Shown here: positions 1-9,673 of the stretch, one piece after another
Layout: every line of letters begins with the position of its first letter
How positions within the stretch are numbered: the stretch's first letter is position 1
DNA from: Aureobasidium sp. EXF-3400
Lineage: Eukaryota > Ascomycota > Dothideomycetes > Dothideales > Saccotheciaceae
Length of the DNA: 25,077 nucleotides
Reading direction: 5' to 3'
NCBI GenBank assembly: GCA_024195585.1
Contig: SWBL01000516.1
Span: 1-25,077, forward strand
The notes under the pieces: generated by a model
Databases searched by the model: none
What the model was told of the DNA's origin: nothing
Seen by the model: only the letters and a program-made list of their open reading frames with translations
Made by a program: the position numbers and the translations under genes

Positions 1-100
1 ACCGATGATTGTGATTGGCTGGAAACCTTGTTTACTATGGACAGCTCATACCCCTTGCGGGGTAAATAGCTTGAGAAAATCAAATCAAATCAAATCAAAC
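1..100 (+). mobile_element. 3' end of a Tad1-like LINE copy (cut by window edge)
   Basis: This stretch matches the last ~100 bases of the minus-strand LINE at 19232-19330 (reverse complement). Both share the block ending in CTCATACCCCTTGCGGGG, then TAAATAGCTTGAGAAAA and a tail of AAATC units. The tail (about 78-100) plays the role of a poly-A tail in this family. It is nearly free of C-to-T damage, unlike the element immediately downstream. Only the terminal 3' untranslated part is visible; the rest lies left of the window. Confidence 0.85.
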
Positions 101-103
101 CAT

Positions 104-129
104 AACTGTACCACCCACCGCTGAGTTCG
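104..129. repeat. Possible 5' target-site duplication of LINE copy 1
   Basis: The 26 bases between the preceding LINE tail and the start of element homology recur at 6043-6069, directly after the tail of the full-length element. Nearly all differences between the two are C-to-T or G-to-A, as expected if the downstream copy was RIP-mutated. This fits a target-site duplication. It could instead be the extreme 5' end of the element repeated in a head-to-tail array, because a shorter match (AACTATACTA) also follows the third tail at 6162. Confidence 0.5.
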
Positions 130-239
130 AACCGGGAAAAATTATCGAATTCATCAATTGTTATCAGTTTACAAGCTGGAGCAGTGTCTCCTGGTGATTC
201 CCTCGAATTGCCAGCCAAGCGCCACGGTGCGGGGTCGAG

Positions 240-1896
240 ATGCCAGCTCCGAGAGGCCGAGGAAGTGCTAGACGCGGAGGTATAGCAGAGCCAGGGAGGT
301 TTGGAGGGCTATTTCAGGGCAGCGCATCTGGGCAGCAGGATGAGGATGCTTCTATGAGGGACAATGAATATGAGCACGCAGAAAAGAGAAAAAGAGAAGG
401 CAGACAGGGAGGAGCAGAAGACAGCCCTTAGAGACGACAAGACGACTCCGAATCCACGTCTAACAATGTAACTCCTAGAAAAACTAGAAAATCCCTAATT
501 GCAACAAGAATGATAACGAGAGGATCTAAGAGGGCTACTGCCATAGGAGTAGACGAAGACGAACCACCCACGTCGTAAGGAAGCCCTACGCTAGGGCACA
601 CCAACGCAGACAGGAGAGACGTATCTTAAAGTCTAACGATTAACGACATTATAGAGCACTTGCTACGTACATAGAAAGCAAGCGAGAAGAAGGAAGAAGA
701 AGAAAAAGTAAGAGCCTAAGAAGAGAGAATAAGAGCCTAAGAAGAGAGGATAAGAGCTATAGCAAAAGAAAACGAATATAAAGAAGAGATTAAGCAGTTA
801 TAGAGCACGGTTATAGCACTAGTCCTAGACCTTAAGAGTCTTTAAGAGTTAGTCCTAAACTAGGGATCGCTTATATCGTCTTCTTAACAGATAGGAACTA
901 GAGACTCGTACGCAAGCGTAGTAGCTTAAGGTATAAGCCTTAATATAGGCCTTACGTAGATACTAGAGATGGCATAGACACTACGTAGATTATTAGGATC
1001 TCGCGTTTCATTTAACCTGTCGGAGAGGGACAGCCTATTACCAACCAGGTCTCTAGTTACGTTAGTAGGATAATTAATTAGAAGCGTAATAAAGAAGATA
1101 ACATATATAAAAGAAGCAAATATAGTTATTAATCTTAAAAACCTAGATATAGAAGGATATATAGGACCTAAAGCCCTAAGTAGAACTAGAAACCGTATTA
1201 TAGCCGGAATTAGATCTAATAAAGGACTCGACATAGCAGAAATCGGACATTTTATAATAAGGTATACGAATAAGGACGTTTACCTAGCCTTCTTTAAACT
1301 AGATAGAGAAGTAGAAAAAACGGTAAGACTATACGTAAGTAAATGGATCGATATATTCCTTAAGGGGGCAAGACTCCTAGAGCTAACCTAGTACCCGATT
1401 AAGGTCGACTTCGTCCCTAGGGCTAAGGCTACTAACGAGGAAACTAGAGGGCTTACTAACTATATAATGCAAGCGTTCTTAAACGAAAATAGAGTCGAAG
1501 CTAGATAGATAAGATAGCTTAGAAAGCTAAAGGAATACGCATCCTATATATTAATAGTAGTAAAGCTAGCTATAAAGGAATAGGTAAATAAGCTACTATA
1601 GGAGCAAGATTAAGGAAAAGAGATTACTATATTCGGATGTATAGTTAAGGTATTAGTCTTTTAAGAAGATAAGGGACTAAGAGCATACTATTAATACTAG
1701 AGATTTAGATATATCCGAAAAGACTATACTACTATACCTAGGTGCTTATAGTGCGCGTAAGAAGGTTACGAAAAGTGTAAGATAGGACTAGCAAAGTGTG
1801 CAAATTATAAAGGGAGTTATCTATTAGGTAGTAAGATATGCCCTAAGTATACTAAAAGATAAGAACGGATAATTAGCCTTAGACTATTATAATTAG
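240..1896 (+). pseudogene. LINE ORF1 (gag-like) pseudogene
   Basis: The first 63 codons read as an intact basic, Gly/Arg-rich N-terminus beginning MPAPRGRGSARR, closely matching ORF1 of the minus-strand copy. A TAG at the site where that copy has CAG then ends the frame. Downstream the reading is riddled with stops. A Lys/Glu-rich, coiled-coil-like stretch contains a 21-base unit repeated in tandem (about 709-750). The frame is not preserved to the end: the distance from the start codon to the conserved terminal TAG (1894-1896) is not a multiple of three. Normally this protein binds element RNA through C-terminal CCHC zinc knuckles; the corresponding region here (about 1690-1860) is degraded. 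Confidence 0.85.
709..750 (+). repeat. 21-base tandem duplication within ORF1
   Basis: The unit beginning TAAGAGCCTAAGAAGAGAG occurs twice in a row, with a partial third start at about 751. It lies in the charged coiled-coil part of ORF1. The minus-strand copy has no such duplication at the matching place, so it is specific to this copy or its subfamily. Confidence 0.7.
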
Positions 1897-4800
1897 TATA
1901 CTTAAGATTCTATAAGCGAACGTCTAGAAAAGTGCTATAGTCTAGGACGTAATATATAACGATCTAGAAATCTAGGAGTGCAATCTTATACTTATCTAAG
2001 AGCTACACTATAGCATAAATAGAAGAAATATATATATAATAGGAATAGGACTAATCTTTAGAGCAATTATACTAAAACTAAGATAAGAAGAAAACTAAGA
2101 ATAGAGAATCCGGTTATATATATAGGCAAACCGGAGCAACAACTATATATAAATACTAATAAATAGTAACGACATAACGATAGTAATTCTAAGGAAAGGA
2201 AAACGTAGCATCCTAGTAGTATTAGTATACGTTCTATACCTTAGGTAGAAAGAGTAGTCTAACGAATAAGAACTGCTAGATAGACTATAAGAGATCTAAG
2301 AAGCTATTAGGAAGGAAAGAGAAAAGGTCCTAGAAATGGAATTATTTATAGTAGGGGACTTTAATAGATATAATAGTCTATAGGAGGGAGATAAGGTTAC
2401 GCTTAAACTAAGATAAGGCGTCGGTAGTAGGATATTAGACTTTATCGAAGATAACGATATGCAACTTCTTATACTAAGAGGCATAACGACCTAGGAATAG
2501 AGAGGATTAAGATCTATAATCGACCTAGTAATAGCAAGCGAAAGGATCTTCGATAATAGGATTACGTACTAGGCACTTAATAACAAGTATAGGTTAGACT
2601 ATAGGGCAATACTATCGACTATAAGTATAGTAGATAAATAGGAAGAGTTATAACCCTAGAGATATATCCTACTAAAAGTAGACTAGAACGCTATAAGAAA
2701 TAGCATTAGCTAAACACTATAACGCTTACTATTCCCTATAACGGATATCGAGGCGATATAAGAGTACATCTAGAAAGTGACTTAGGGTGCCATTAAATAG
2801 CACTATCTAAAAGCAAAACTATTAAAGTACGTAAAATAATAGTAGATAGAAAACCTAATAGCGCTATAATAAAGGTATACGATTACTCGAAACTAAGTAA
2901 GGTCGAAAAGAAGATAAGGAAGGCTAGACCCTAGCCTTAAGATAGCTATAAAGGTAGTAAGATATAACTTCTACTATGCTATTAATAAACAAAAGAAGAA
3001 ACACTAGACTAAGTTCCTTAATAATGCGTTAAATATATAGTAGGCTTTACGATATCTCAATCTAGATAAGACCTTAAGCTTTAGTAAGATAGCATCTATT
3101 AAGAAGTAAGATAGCAGGATAATATAAGAAAAGGCAGAAATAGTAAGGGAACTTCTCTTAAATTTCTTTCTAGAACCGCCGATTCTATAACAGCCTAAGC
3201 AAATAAGGAGCATAAGTAGTAACTAGTTTCTTAGAGTAGAGTTAACGCCTAAAGAAATTAAGACTATATTGTTTTCTATAAGTCTAGATCGAGCAGTAGG
3301 GATTAATGGCCTAATAATCCGAGTCTAGAGAGAGGTATAGCTAGTTCTATAATAGCAGATCTATCTACTATTCTCGATGTTGTTTAGGTAAGGCAAGCTA
3401 CCGTCGTATTAGAAGGTAGCAAAGATCATTCCCTTAAAGAAGGGAGGTAAGGACGACTATATAGTACCTAAGAATTATAGGCCGATATCTCTCCTAGCTA
3501 CGCTAGGAAAGGTAATAGAAGCCGTTATTGCTACTAGGATTACATACCTTACCGAGGTCTATAAGCTATTACTAAACAACCATTTTAGGGCTAGGAAATA
3601 GAGGTTAACTATATACGCCCTATCTTACTTATAGGAATTAATCTTTAATACCTAGAGGGGAAAGAAGACCTTATCTCTAGTTTTATTCGATATAAAGGGA
3701 GCATATAACAATATAGCAACTAGACCACTGCTAGAGAGACTAAGATAAAGAAGAATACCGGAAACCGTTATTAAATGGGTATAAGACTTCTATACTAATA
3801 GGAAAGCGAGTATAGTTATAAATAGCTTTACCTTTAAGGTAGAGGACCTACCTTAGTTAGGGCTCCTATAGGGGTTACTACTTACTCTAATCCTATTTCT
3901 CTTCTTTAACGCTAACCTAGTATAATTGCTAGTAAAAGAAGGAGGATCTATAGCATTTGTTAACGACTATATAGCATAGGTAGTAGGCAGCTTAGCTAAT
4001 CGGAATATAAGAAGGATCTAATAGGGCATCTTACTAAAACTAGAGAAGTAAGAAAAGGAAAGTAGTACAGTTTTTAAGTCCTTAAAAACAGCCTTTATCC
4101 ACTTTACTAGGAACACCACTCTAAACTAGGATAGCAACATGCTACTATAATTTAAGTAGGACATTATTAAACTAGTGTAATCTGTTAGAATACTTAGAGT
4201 CATTATAGACTAGGAACTACGATATAAGGAGCACTTTATAAATAAAGCTAAGAAAGTATATAAGGTAGTACTTACCCTAAAAAGACTATAAGGCCTAAGA
4301 CCGTTAAGTATACGCTAACTATTCTCTATAATAGTAGCCCTAGTTATAGACTACGGGTTACCTATCTAGTACCTTATAGCTTCGAATAAGGTACTATTAA
4401 TATTTAAGAGAGCTTAAAGAGTTATAGCGTAGGTAATAGTAGAGGGATTAAGAACTATAGGTATAATCGTAGCAGTCCTTAAGGCGGGCATCCTATCGCT
4501 TTAATAACGACTACTCGAATAGACCCTTTACTTCTATATTAGTATCTATAAACTAGATAGCTTACACTTATACGCTAGACTAGCTAAGATAAAGTATACT
4601 AAACAGTTTACGTTACTACTATAGAAAGTAGTAGCAATGTTTAAGGATATTAAAGTAGAGAGAGTAGAGAAGATACCTATAGTAGGGTGCGAACTATAGG
4701 GTCTAAAGGCCTATGTTTATATACTAGATCGGGAATAAGCTAAAGTAGTAATAGCAACGAGACTAGAGACTATCGACTTCTATACTAACGGATTAGTAAG

Positions 4801-5689
4801 GAACAGACGGGCTAGAATTAGGGTCTAGACATCCGTATAGGAAGTGTTAAAGATAACTAGTAGAGTAAAGGACACTAATGTTTACTATACTAAGCTTAAG
4901 GCTATATAGACGGTAATTAAGCACATATTATATAAGACTAATAGGACTATACAAATTAGGATATTCTTAGATAACTAGGGAGCCCTAAGAAGCATTTAAA
5001 CCCCTAGGATTAACGACAGCCTAAACCTAGTGCTAAAGATTAGGTAGAAAATTAGTAAAGTAGCCTTCTTATTATATTAGGTACCTAGACATAAAGGGAT
5101 TAAAGGGAATAAAAGAGTAAATAAACTAGTATAAGAAGTAACTAGAAATACGTAACCCCTACCTATACTAGCGCTTATAGTACTAATATCCGTTATATAC
5201 GCTAAAGCAAAATTAATAGACTATAAGCCTAAGAACGAAGTGTTCTATAGCGTAAAGACTAGGGAATACCTCTAGAAGATTAATAAAGCACTACTAGGAA
5301 AGCATATAAAGAAGATGTATAATGCACTTAATAAGATAGTGGCCTCTATCCTTATCTAGCTATAAACGAATATATCGTAACTAAACACCTACCTATATAA
5401 GATTAAAGCGATAGAAATCGATAAATATAAATATAGAGTAGTAGAGATAGTTCTACACTTTCTCTTTTACTATCTAAGATAGATAGAATAAAGGTAAGAC
5501 ATAAAGGCTACCTATAGAAGCAGATACTAGGACCTTCCCTATGCCCTAAGAGGATACTTAATACATAAAAAAAATGGTAAGAAGGTAGACAAAGAAAAGG
5601 ACAAATAGCAACTAGATTAGAATGTAGTAAAAGCTACTATTAAGTTCGTAAGAGTAATAAGTAGACTCTAAATATAGGAGTAGAAATAA
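1889..5689 (+). pseudogene. LINE ORF2 (endonuclease, reverse transcriptase, RNase H) pseudogene
   Basis: By alignment with the minus-strand copy this is ORF2, encoding an APE-type endonuclease, a reverse transcriptase and an RNase H. The start codon is now ATA (1889-1891). The span to the terminal TAA (5687-5689) is 1266 codons, a multiple of three, so damage is overwhelmingly by substitution. Recognisable pieces are the endonuclease GDFNR motif (about 2355-2370), the reverse-transcriptase NYRPISLL block (about 3472-3495) and the catalytic box at 3956-3967. The box reads FVND where an aspartate pair is expected. Dozens of in-frame TAG and TAA codons make it non-functional. Confidence 0.88.
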
Positions 5690-6020
5690 GGACATAATAT
5701 AATAGGAAGTGCTCGATATCCCTAACTATAATATAAGACCTACCCTTAGAAACTACCTCTAAGTAGTGTTTTGCTAATAAGGAAGAACACGATATAGGGA
5801 ACTACCCTTATAGAGAAGGCTAATACCTCTTCTAAACTAAGGGAAGGACTTATATAACTTATTCATTTCTAAGAGCACTTTAGACAATAGGCGTTTAGCA
5901 ACTATCTTAGTTAAGATACTATTACCTTCCTTTTTACTAAATTTGGCGTATACGATTAGTTAGAAAGTGGATTAGCTAGTAAAAGCTTATACCCCTAGTA
6001 GAGTAAATAGCTTAAGAATA

Positions 6021-6042
6021 TTAAATTAAATTAAATTAAATT
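6021..6042 (+). repeat. Short-unit tail of LINE copy 1
   Basis: Five-base AATTA/TTAAA units follow the conserved TAAATAGCTTAAGA block. They correspond to the AAATC-unit tails of the other copies after C-to-T change (AAATC becoming AAATT). They mark the 3' end of the full-length element. Confidence 0.8.
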
Positions 6043-6069
6043 AACTATACCACCTTACTACTAAAATCG
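6043..6069. repeat. Possible 3' target-site duplication of LINE copy 1
   Basis: This is the RIP-altered partner of the 26-base block at 104-129. AACTATACCACC here matches AACTGTACCACC there, and most of the remaining differences are C-to-T or G-to-A. Confidence 0.5.
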
Positions 6070-6160
6070 GCGCACATAATTAGCTAGAATACGTATTAGA
6101 GCTTATACCCCTTATAGGGTAAATAGCTTAAGATAATTAAATCAAATTAAATCAAAACCA
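6070..6160 (+). mobile_element. Truncated LINE 3'-end fragment
   Basis: A second, separate LINE 3' terminus: the motif around CTTATACCCCTTATAGGG, then TAAATAGCTTAAGA and AAATC/AAATT tail units up to about 6160. Only about 90 bases of the element are present, so this is a strongly 5'-truncated insertion or a rearranged remnant. RIP-type changes are frequent but fewer than in the neighbouring full-length copy. Confidence 0.75.
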
Positions 6161-6369
6161 TAACTATACTAATTTTAACTTATACTACTATATATACTAC
6201 TTACTTTACTTTACTTAATACCTTACTTTATAAGTCTATATTAGGGAGCGCAGTCGATAATAACAATTAATATGTAGATACAGGTCTAAGCTTATATAAC
6301 AAGACGTAGATAAGGAGATAAAGAGGTAGTAGGTCGCTAGCTAGGAAGGCTTCTAGCTAGCCTTAGCAA

Positions 6370-6383
6370 CTATTACGTAATAG
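6370..6383. repeat. 14-base perfect palindrome
   Basis: CTATTACGTAATAG equals its own reverse complement. It is nested within the larger imperfect inverted repeat 6333-6405. Confidence 0.7.
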
Positions 6384-6466
6384 CGGCCTTCCTATAGTCG
6401 GCGACTAGAGGGACGGCCGGCAGAGGACAGGGTCCCCCCCTAACCCTAGCGGCCGCTGTCTACTAA

Positions 6467-6485
6467 CCCTAGCTAGCGGCTAGGG
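6467..6485. repeat. CCCTAGC hairpin in GC-rich core
   Basis: CCCTAGC (6467-6473) and GCTAGGG (6479-6485) form a perfect seven-base-pair stem with a five-base loop. Confidence 0.55.
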
Positions 6486-6960
6486 GATAGGGTCGCGCGT
6501 AGGGTCTTAGTATTAAACTATAATAGTCTAGCCCTATAACCTATAATCTATCCTAGATAGTTAGCTATAATAGATAACTTAGTCTAAAGTAGTCTAATAG
6601 CTTATATAACAGATTTATAGTACTAAGCATTGTTAACTAGGTATAAATCCTAGAGATAATATACTACTAAACTATTCCTTAATACTCCTATACTCTAATC
6701 TTTCTATACCTTATCTAGTAAGCTTTTTTTAATGTCTCTAATTTCTGACCTTTGGTTACGATTGCTTAGCGATTCCCAAAGCGCGCTAAATTGGCTACTT
6801 TGTTAACGTTGTTACTAAGGAAGCTAAGAAGCTAAGGAACTTGGCACTGTCACTCCGCGTACATCCGGCGGGCCCTCCCTATCTGTTTCTGTCCTATTAT
6901 TCTTGGCTTCCTCCGCAACACGAACGAGCGGGGCAGTGCAAGGGTCACTAACATGCAATC

Positions 6961-6998
6961 TTCTGCTTCTTCTTTCCTCTCTCCTTCCTACTTCCATC
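6961..6998 (+). promoter_or_regulatory. Pyrimidine-rich leader before the acyltransferase start
   Basis: An almost pure C/T run ends about 20 bases before the ATG at 7021. Such CT-rich tracts are common just upstream of the start of expressed filamentous-fungal genes, so this supports transcription of the gene, but it is not a defined factor-binding site. Confidence 0.45.
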
Positions 6999-7020
6999 TA
7001 AATAATTTTGTACTGCAATC

Positions 7021-8538
7021 ATGGCTTATAATTTCGGGATGCAAGAAAGATTCGAACTCGCAGAGGCGCAATGCGGGTTCCTGCCTCTTATCACCATTAT
7101 AGGCTTTTTGTCTGTCGCCGGAACACACGAGCTCAGAATGACCCTCGAAAAGAACATACAGACTCTGACCACGACACATCCGATACTACGCGCCATCATT
7201 ATCAACAGATTGACCAGAAGACCGGAGTGGAAGGAAATGGACGTGGTGCTCACCACTCAGCAGATCCTCGATGCAGATACGTCTATAGCGATGTCTGTCG
7301 AGGAGGTCATTGCCCAAGAAGACAAAAAGGGAGCACTGCTCAGTCTGGACACCGGACCGCTCTGGCGCGTCGCGATCTACAAGCAGGAATCCTTTGGTGT
7401 TGGAAGAGGATGCTACATTGCTTTGAGTATATGTCACATAGTCACGGACGGCAGCGGTGCATTGGAGCTCTATCGCCAGCTCTTCCGGACCAAGAAAGGA
7501 TCTGATACGAACATGGTAAAGGATCTTGTCCCAATACCACCTAGGGCGGAAGACACAGTGGACTTGCGACCCTCTCTAGTAACAGCGTTGAAGGCGTTTG
7601 TACAGGAGATTGGCGTGAAGGTACTACCTTCAGCTCTCCAACGCTATGTTGAGAAAGTCCCGGCTTGGCCGGCACAGAACACTTCGCCTATTGATCCGAT
7701 GTCTCCAAAGGTGAATCGTATTGCTCTCCAGCTTGGGTCAAACAGATCGCTGGTTCGTGAACTGAAATCATTCGGCAAGATTGGCGGAACAGGGACGCTC
7801 CAATCGCTGCTAAACACTGCTGCGATTATCGCTTTGACAGCAGCTATCGATACGAGCGACGGTCTGACAGCACTTGGGACAGAAACTCCAATATCACTCC
7901 GTTCTCGTGATCTTGGGCACCCGCCTATCGGAGGCAACTATACCGCCCTTGCAGAGTTTATCTTGTCTCCGGAAGCAATGAAAACCCAAAGCGTTTCAGA
8001 TGTGCTCTCTGCGTATGGGGAGTGCTTGCACACTCCTCATGGTCTGAAAGAAGCCCGGTCGAGAGCCGGGATGCTACAGCTTATACCAGACATCCCATAT
8101 CTGGTCAGCCCCACATTCAAGATACAAAATCAGAGGGTGCAGCCACCTCCGACAGGCTGGGAGTCGTTCTTGAATCAACAAGCGGCATCGAAGAATCCCT
8201 ACCGTAACTCTTTCGCCATTTCTAACCTTGGACTATTTGACTCAACGGCCCATCCAGAGTTGGCGGGTCTTTGGTTTTGTCAATCCCCAATGCCTTGGGG
8301 TGTTGCATTGTATCTTGACGTCGTTGGATATACTGTAGATGGAGGTGTAGAAAACGATCTCAGCATAATCATTTCATACTTCGAAGGCGCTGTCAGCGGC
8401 AATACCATCGACAACTTCTGCAAATATTTCGTACGCGCGCTCGAGCTTTTTGCTGCCGCCGGAAGTTCTGGCATCGAACAAACAAACTCATTGAAAGCCT
8501 CTAGGCTCGCCGAGCTGGCTCGAGTCGTTCAGCGTTGA
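7021..8538 (+). CDS. CoA-dependent acyltransferase, alcohol O-acetyltransferase-like
   Basis: An intact, intronless 505-residue protein. It shows the HxxxD catalytic motif of the CoA-dependent acyltransferase / condensation-domain superfamily: His139 and Asp143 in HIVTDGSG. In this superfamily the histidine is the general base that activates the acceptor for transfer from an acyl-CoA. Further support comes from a PISLRSRD segment (290-297), a GNY motif (305-307) and FAISNLGLF (398-406), which resembles the SNLG element near the C-terminus of fungal alcohol acetyltransferases. Length is normal for that family (about 480-520). No signal peptide or membrane helix is obvious. The start is set by a good context (CAATCATGG) after a CT-rich leader. 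The gene stands alone: RIP-degraded DNA ends about 300 bases upstream, yet the gene is undamaged. The acceptor is unknown. A role in a secondary-metabolite pathway is possible but has no local support. Confidence 0.8.
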   Translation: MAYNFGMQERFELAEAQCGFLPLITIIGFLSVAGTHELRMTLEKNIQTLTTTHPILRAIIINRLTRRPEWKEMDVVLTTQQILDADTSIAMSVEEVIAQEDKKGALLSLDTGPLWRVAIYKQESFGVGRGCYIALSICHIVTDGSGALELYRQLFRTKKGSDTNMVKDLVPIPPRAEDTVDLRPSLVTALKAFVQEIGVKVLPSALQRYVEKVPAWPAQNTSPIDPMSPKVNRIALQLGSNRSLVRELKSFGKIGGTGTLQSLLNTAAIIALTAAIDTSDGLTALGTETPISLRSRDLGHPPIGGNYTALAEFILSPEAMKTQSVSDVLSAYGECLHTPHGLKEARSRAGMLQLIPDIPYLVSPTFKIQNQRVQPPPTGWESFLNQQAASKNPYRNSFAISNLGLFDSTAHPELAGLWFCQSPMPWGVALYLDVVGYTVDGGVENDLSIIISYFEGAVSGNTIDNFCKYFVRALELFAAAGSSGIEQTNSLKASRLAELARVVQR

Positions 8539-9673
8539 GAAATAGCAAACAAGTGTAGAGTTACTTGATTAACACCTCTGATGGAATACAGCTTGGTGTA
8601 ATCCATTTCGGTATCTCGGCATGTCCATCAATCTTAGATCCCTAAGCAAGAAACGTTAATCTCTCCTTCCTCTTACGTGTCCTCGCGTTTATGCTGTTGA
8701 GAAACCTCACAATCAGCCCTAGCAAAAGAAACATATCCGCTACCCTTTTCTCTCGTGTACATCGTACTATTCCCCTCAATTACCAGATTTTCGATGATCA
8801 TCTCTCTTCTCTCATAACTCCATAGTGGTGTGTAATGTGGGACTTTCTATACAATCAACCCCTGGAAAGATGGCAATGTAGAAACGAGATGAGAGAGCAC
8901 GAATCCAAAGCAGGAACTACAGTCACTCCAGTATAGAAGGCACTTGGACCGTGAAAATGTCTTCGCATTGTAACGAATAGCGATTTGCATGTGCTGGTGG
9001 TTCGGGCACGAAGGTCCTCGGACTTGGTCGGTTGTTGTATAGAGATGGGAGCAAGACGCATCAGCAAAATCAGACAACAACACTCGTTGTAACGAGTGTT
9101 AGGAGAGAAGCGACGAAGGTGGGACCAAAGCAGGAAACCACGACTTGGAATAGTTGTTTCCACGTTTTGTGCTCAGTCATAATCAGGCAACTGCAAACCA
9201 CCAGAAACGAAAGAAGGCCCGCTTGGTGTAATTCTTCAGGTCAAGCTTGATAGCAAACGGCTTGTGTGCTCATATCACAGGGAGTTGTATGGCTGGACGA
9301 AAATGCGATAGCGGAGAGTCGAAATAGAATGTAAATGCAAGTATAATTACAGCTAGCAACATTGATCATCCTGCCGTACTCACTGTTTATAGCAAGGCAA
9401 ACACTCCACTTACTTGTAATCAAGAAAGGCGGTAGATGGCGCAGTCCTCAAGGAATATCCAAGGCAGAATCTCTTCTGTCAAAACACTTCCTCTCAGTGA
9501 TTTGAAAAATCAGCGAGGTGTCTCGGAACAAATCTGCATCCATCAGTCGCCAGTCTCTCAAGACTGCATCAATATTCCATACGCAGAGTCCTCAACTCAG
9601 CTACTAAACTCGAGAAACAAACCTCAGCAACACATACTGCAACGATGTGCGGCTACAATGACTTCTCACCTAA
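8539..9673. other. Intergenic region, no supported gene
   Basis: Normal base composition, no RIP skew. Open frames on both strands are short, overlapping and without recognisable motifs. One (9436-9813, plus) overlaps the coding frame of the next gene in a different phase and is probably a shadow or leader. The main structure is the hairpin at 9079-9100. Confidence 0.5.
9079..9100. repeat. Perfect 10-bp inverted repeat (hairpin)
   Basis: AACACTCGTT (9079-9088) and AACGAGTGTT (9091-9100) are exact reverse complements separated by two bases. No U-run follows, so a bacterial-type terminator is not suggested. It could be a dimeric transcription-factor site or chance. Confidence 0.6.

Larger units (their letters stand above)
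130..6042 (+). mobile_element. Full-length Tad1-like LINE retrotransposon, heavily RIP-mutated
   Basis: A non-LTR retrotransposon about 5.9 kb long: short 5' leader (about 130-239), ORF1 (240-1896), ORF2 (1889-5689), 3' untranslated region and an AATTA/AAATC-type tail (about 6021-6042). It aligns along its length with the minus-strand copy at 19232-25077. From about 430 onward it is saturated with TpA and poor in CpA and TpG, while CpG is still common. That is the signature of repeat-induced point mutation rather than CpG deamination. Almost every CAG, CAA and TGG codon has become a stop. The element is dead. The first ~200 bases of the transcript region (to about 430) are strikingly less mutated. 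The 5' boundary is approximate. Confidence 0.9.
6165..6725. repeat. RIP-degraded AT-rich repeat with GC-rich core, possibly a solo LTR
   Basis: No reading frame survives. The flanks are TA-rich with few CA/TG steps, so the block was probably once repeated and RIP-mutated. It starts with TTTAC-type microsatellite units (about 6186-6240). The core (about 6330-6520) is GC-rich and holds an imperfect inverted repeat (6333-6350 with 6386-6405), a 14-base perfect palindrome CTATTACGTAATAG (6370-6383), and direct and inverted copies of CCCTAGC (6440-6485). A TATAAAT sequence sits near 6641. A degraded solo LTR fits the size and the TATA-like motif, but I cannot recognise terminal repeats. Mutation density falls sharply after about 6725. 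Confidence 0.5.

Noticed and set aside
926..1234. Minus-strand frame of 102 codons inside copy 1
   Set aside because: Antisense to ORF1 in heavily RIP-mutated DNA; hydrophobic composition comes from TA-rich sequence.
3004..3213. Minus-strand frame of 69 codons inside copy 1
   Set aside because: Antisense to ORF2; composition explained by AT bias.
6430..6490. CCCTAA/CCCTAG-rich block resembling telomere repeats
   Set aside because: Only isolated, irregular units, mixed with GGCCGC sequence and flanked by inverted repeats; not a telomeric array.
7071..7505. Overlapping 144-codon plus-strand frame within the acyltransferase
   Set aside because: Out of phase with a 505-codon protein that has catalytic motifs; no good start codon.
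8847..9163. Minus-strand frames of 78 and 102 codons
   Set aside because: Overlap each other in different phases, no motifs, no splice or start context.
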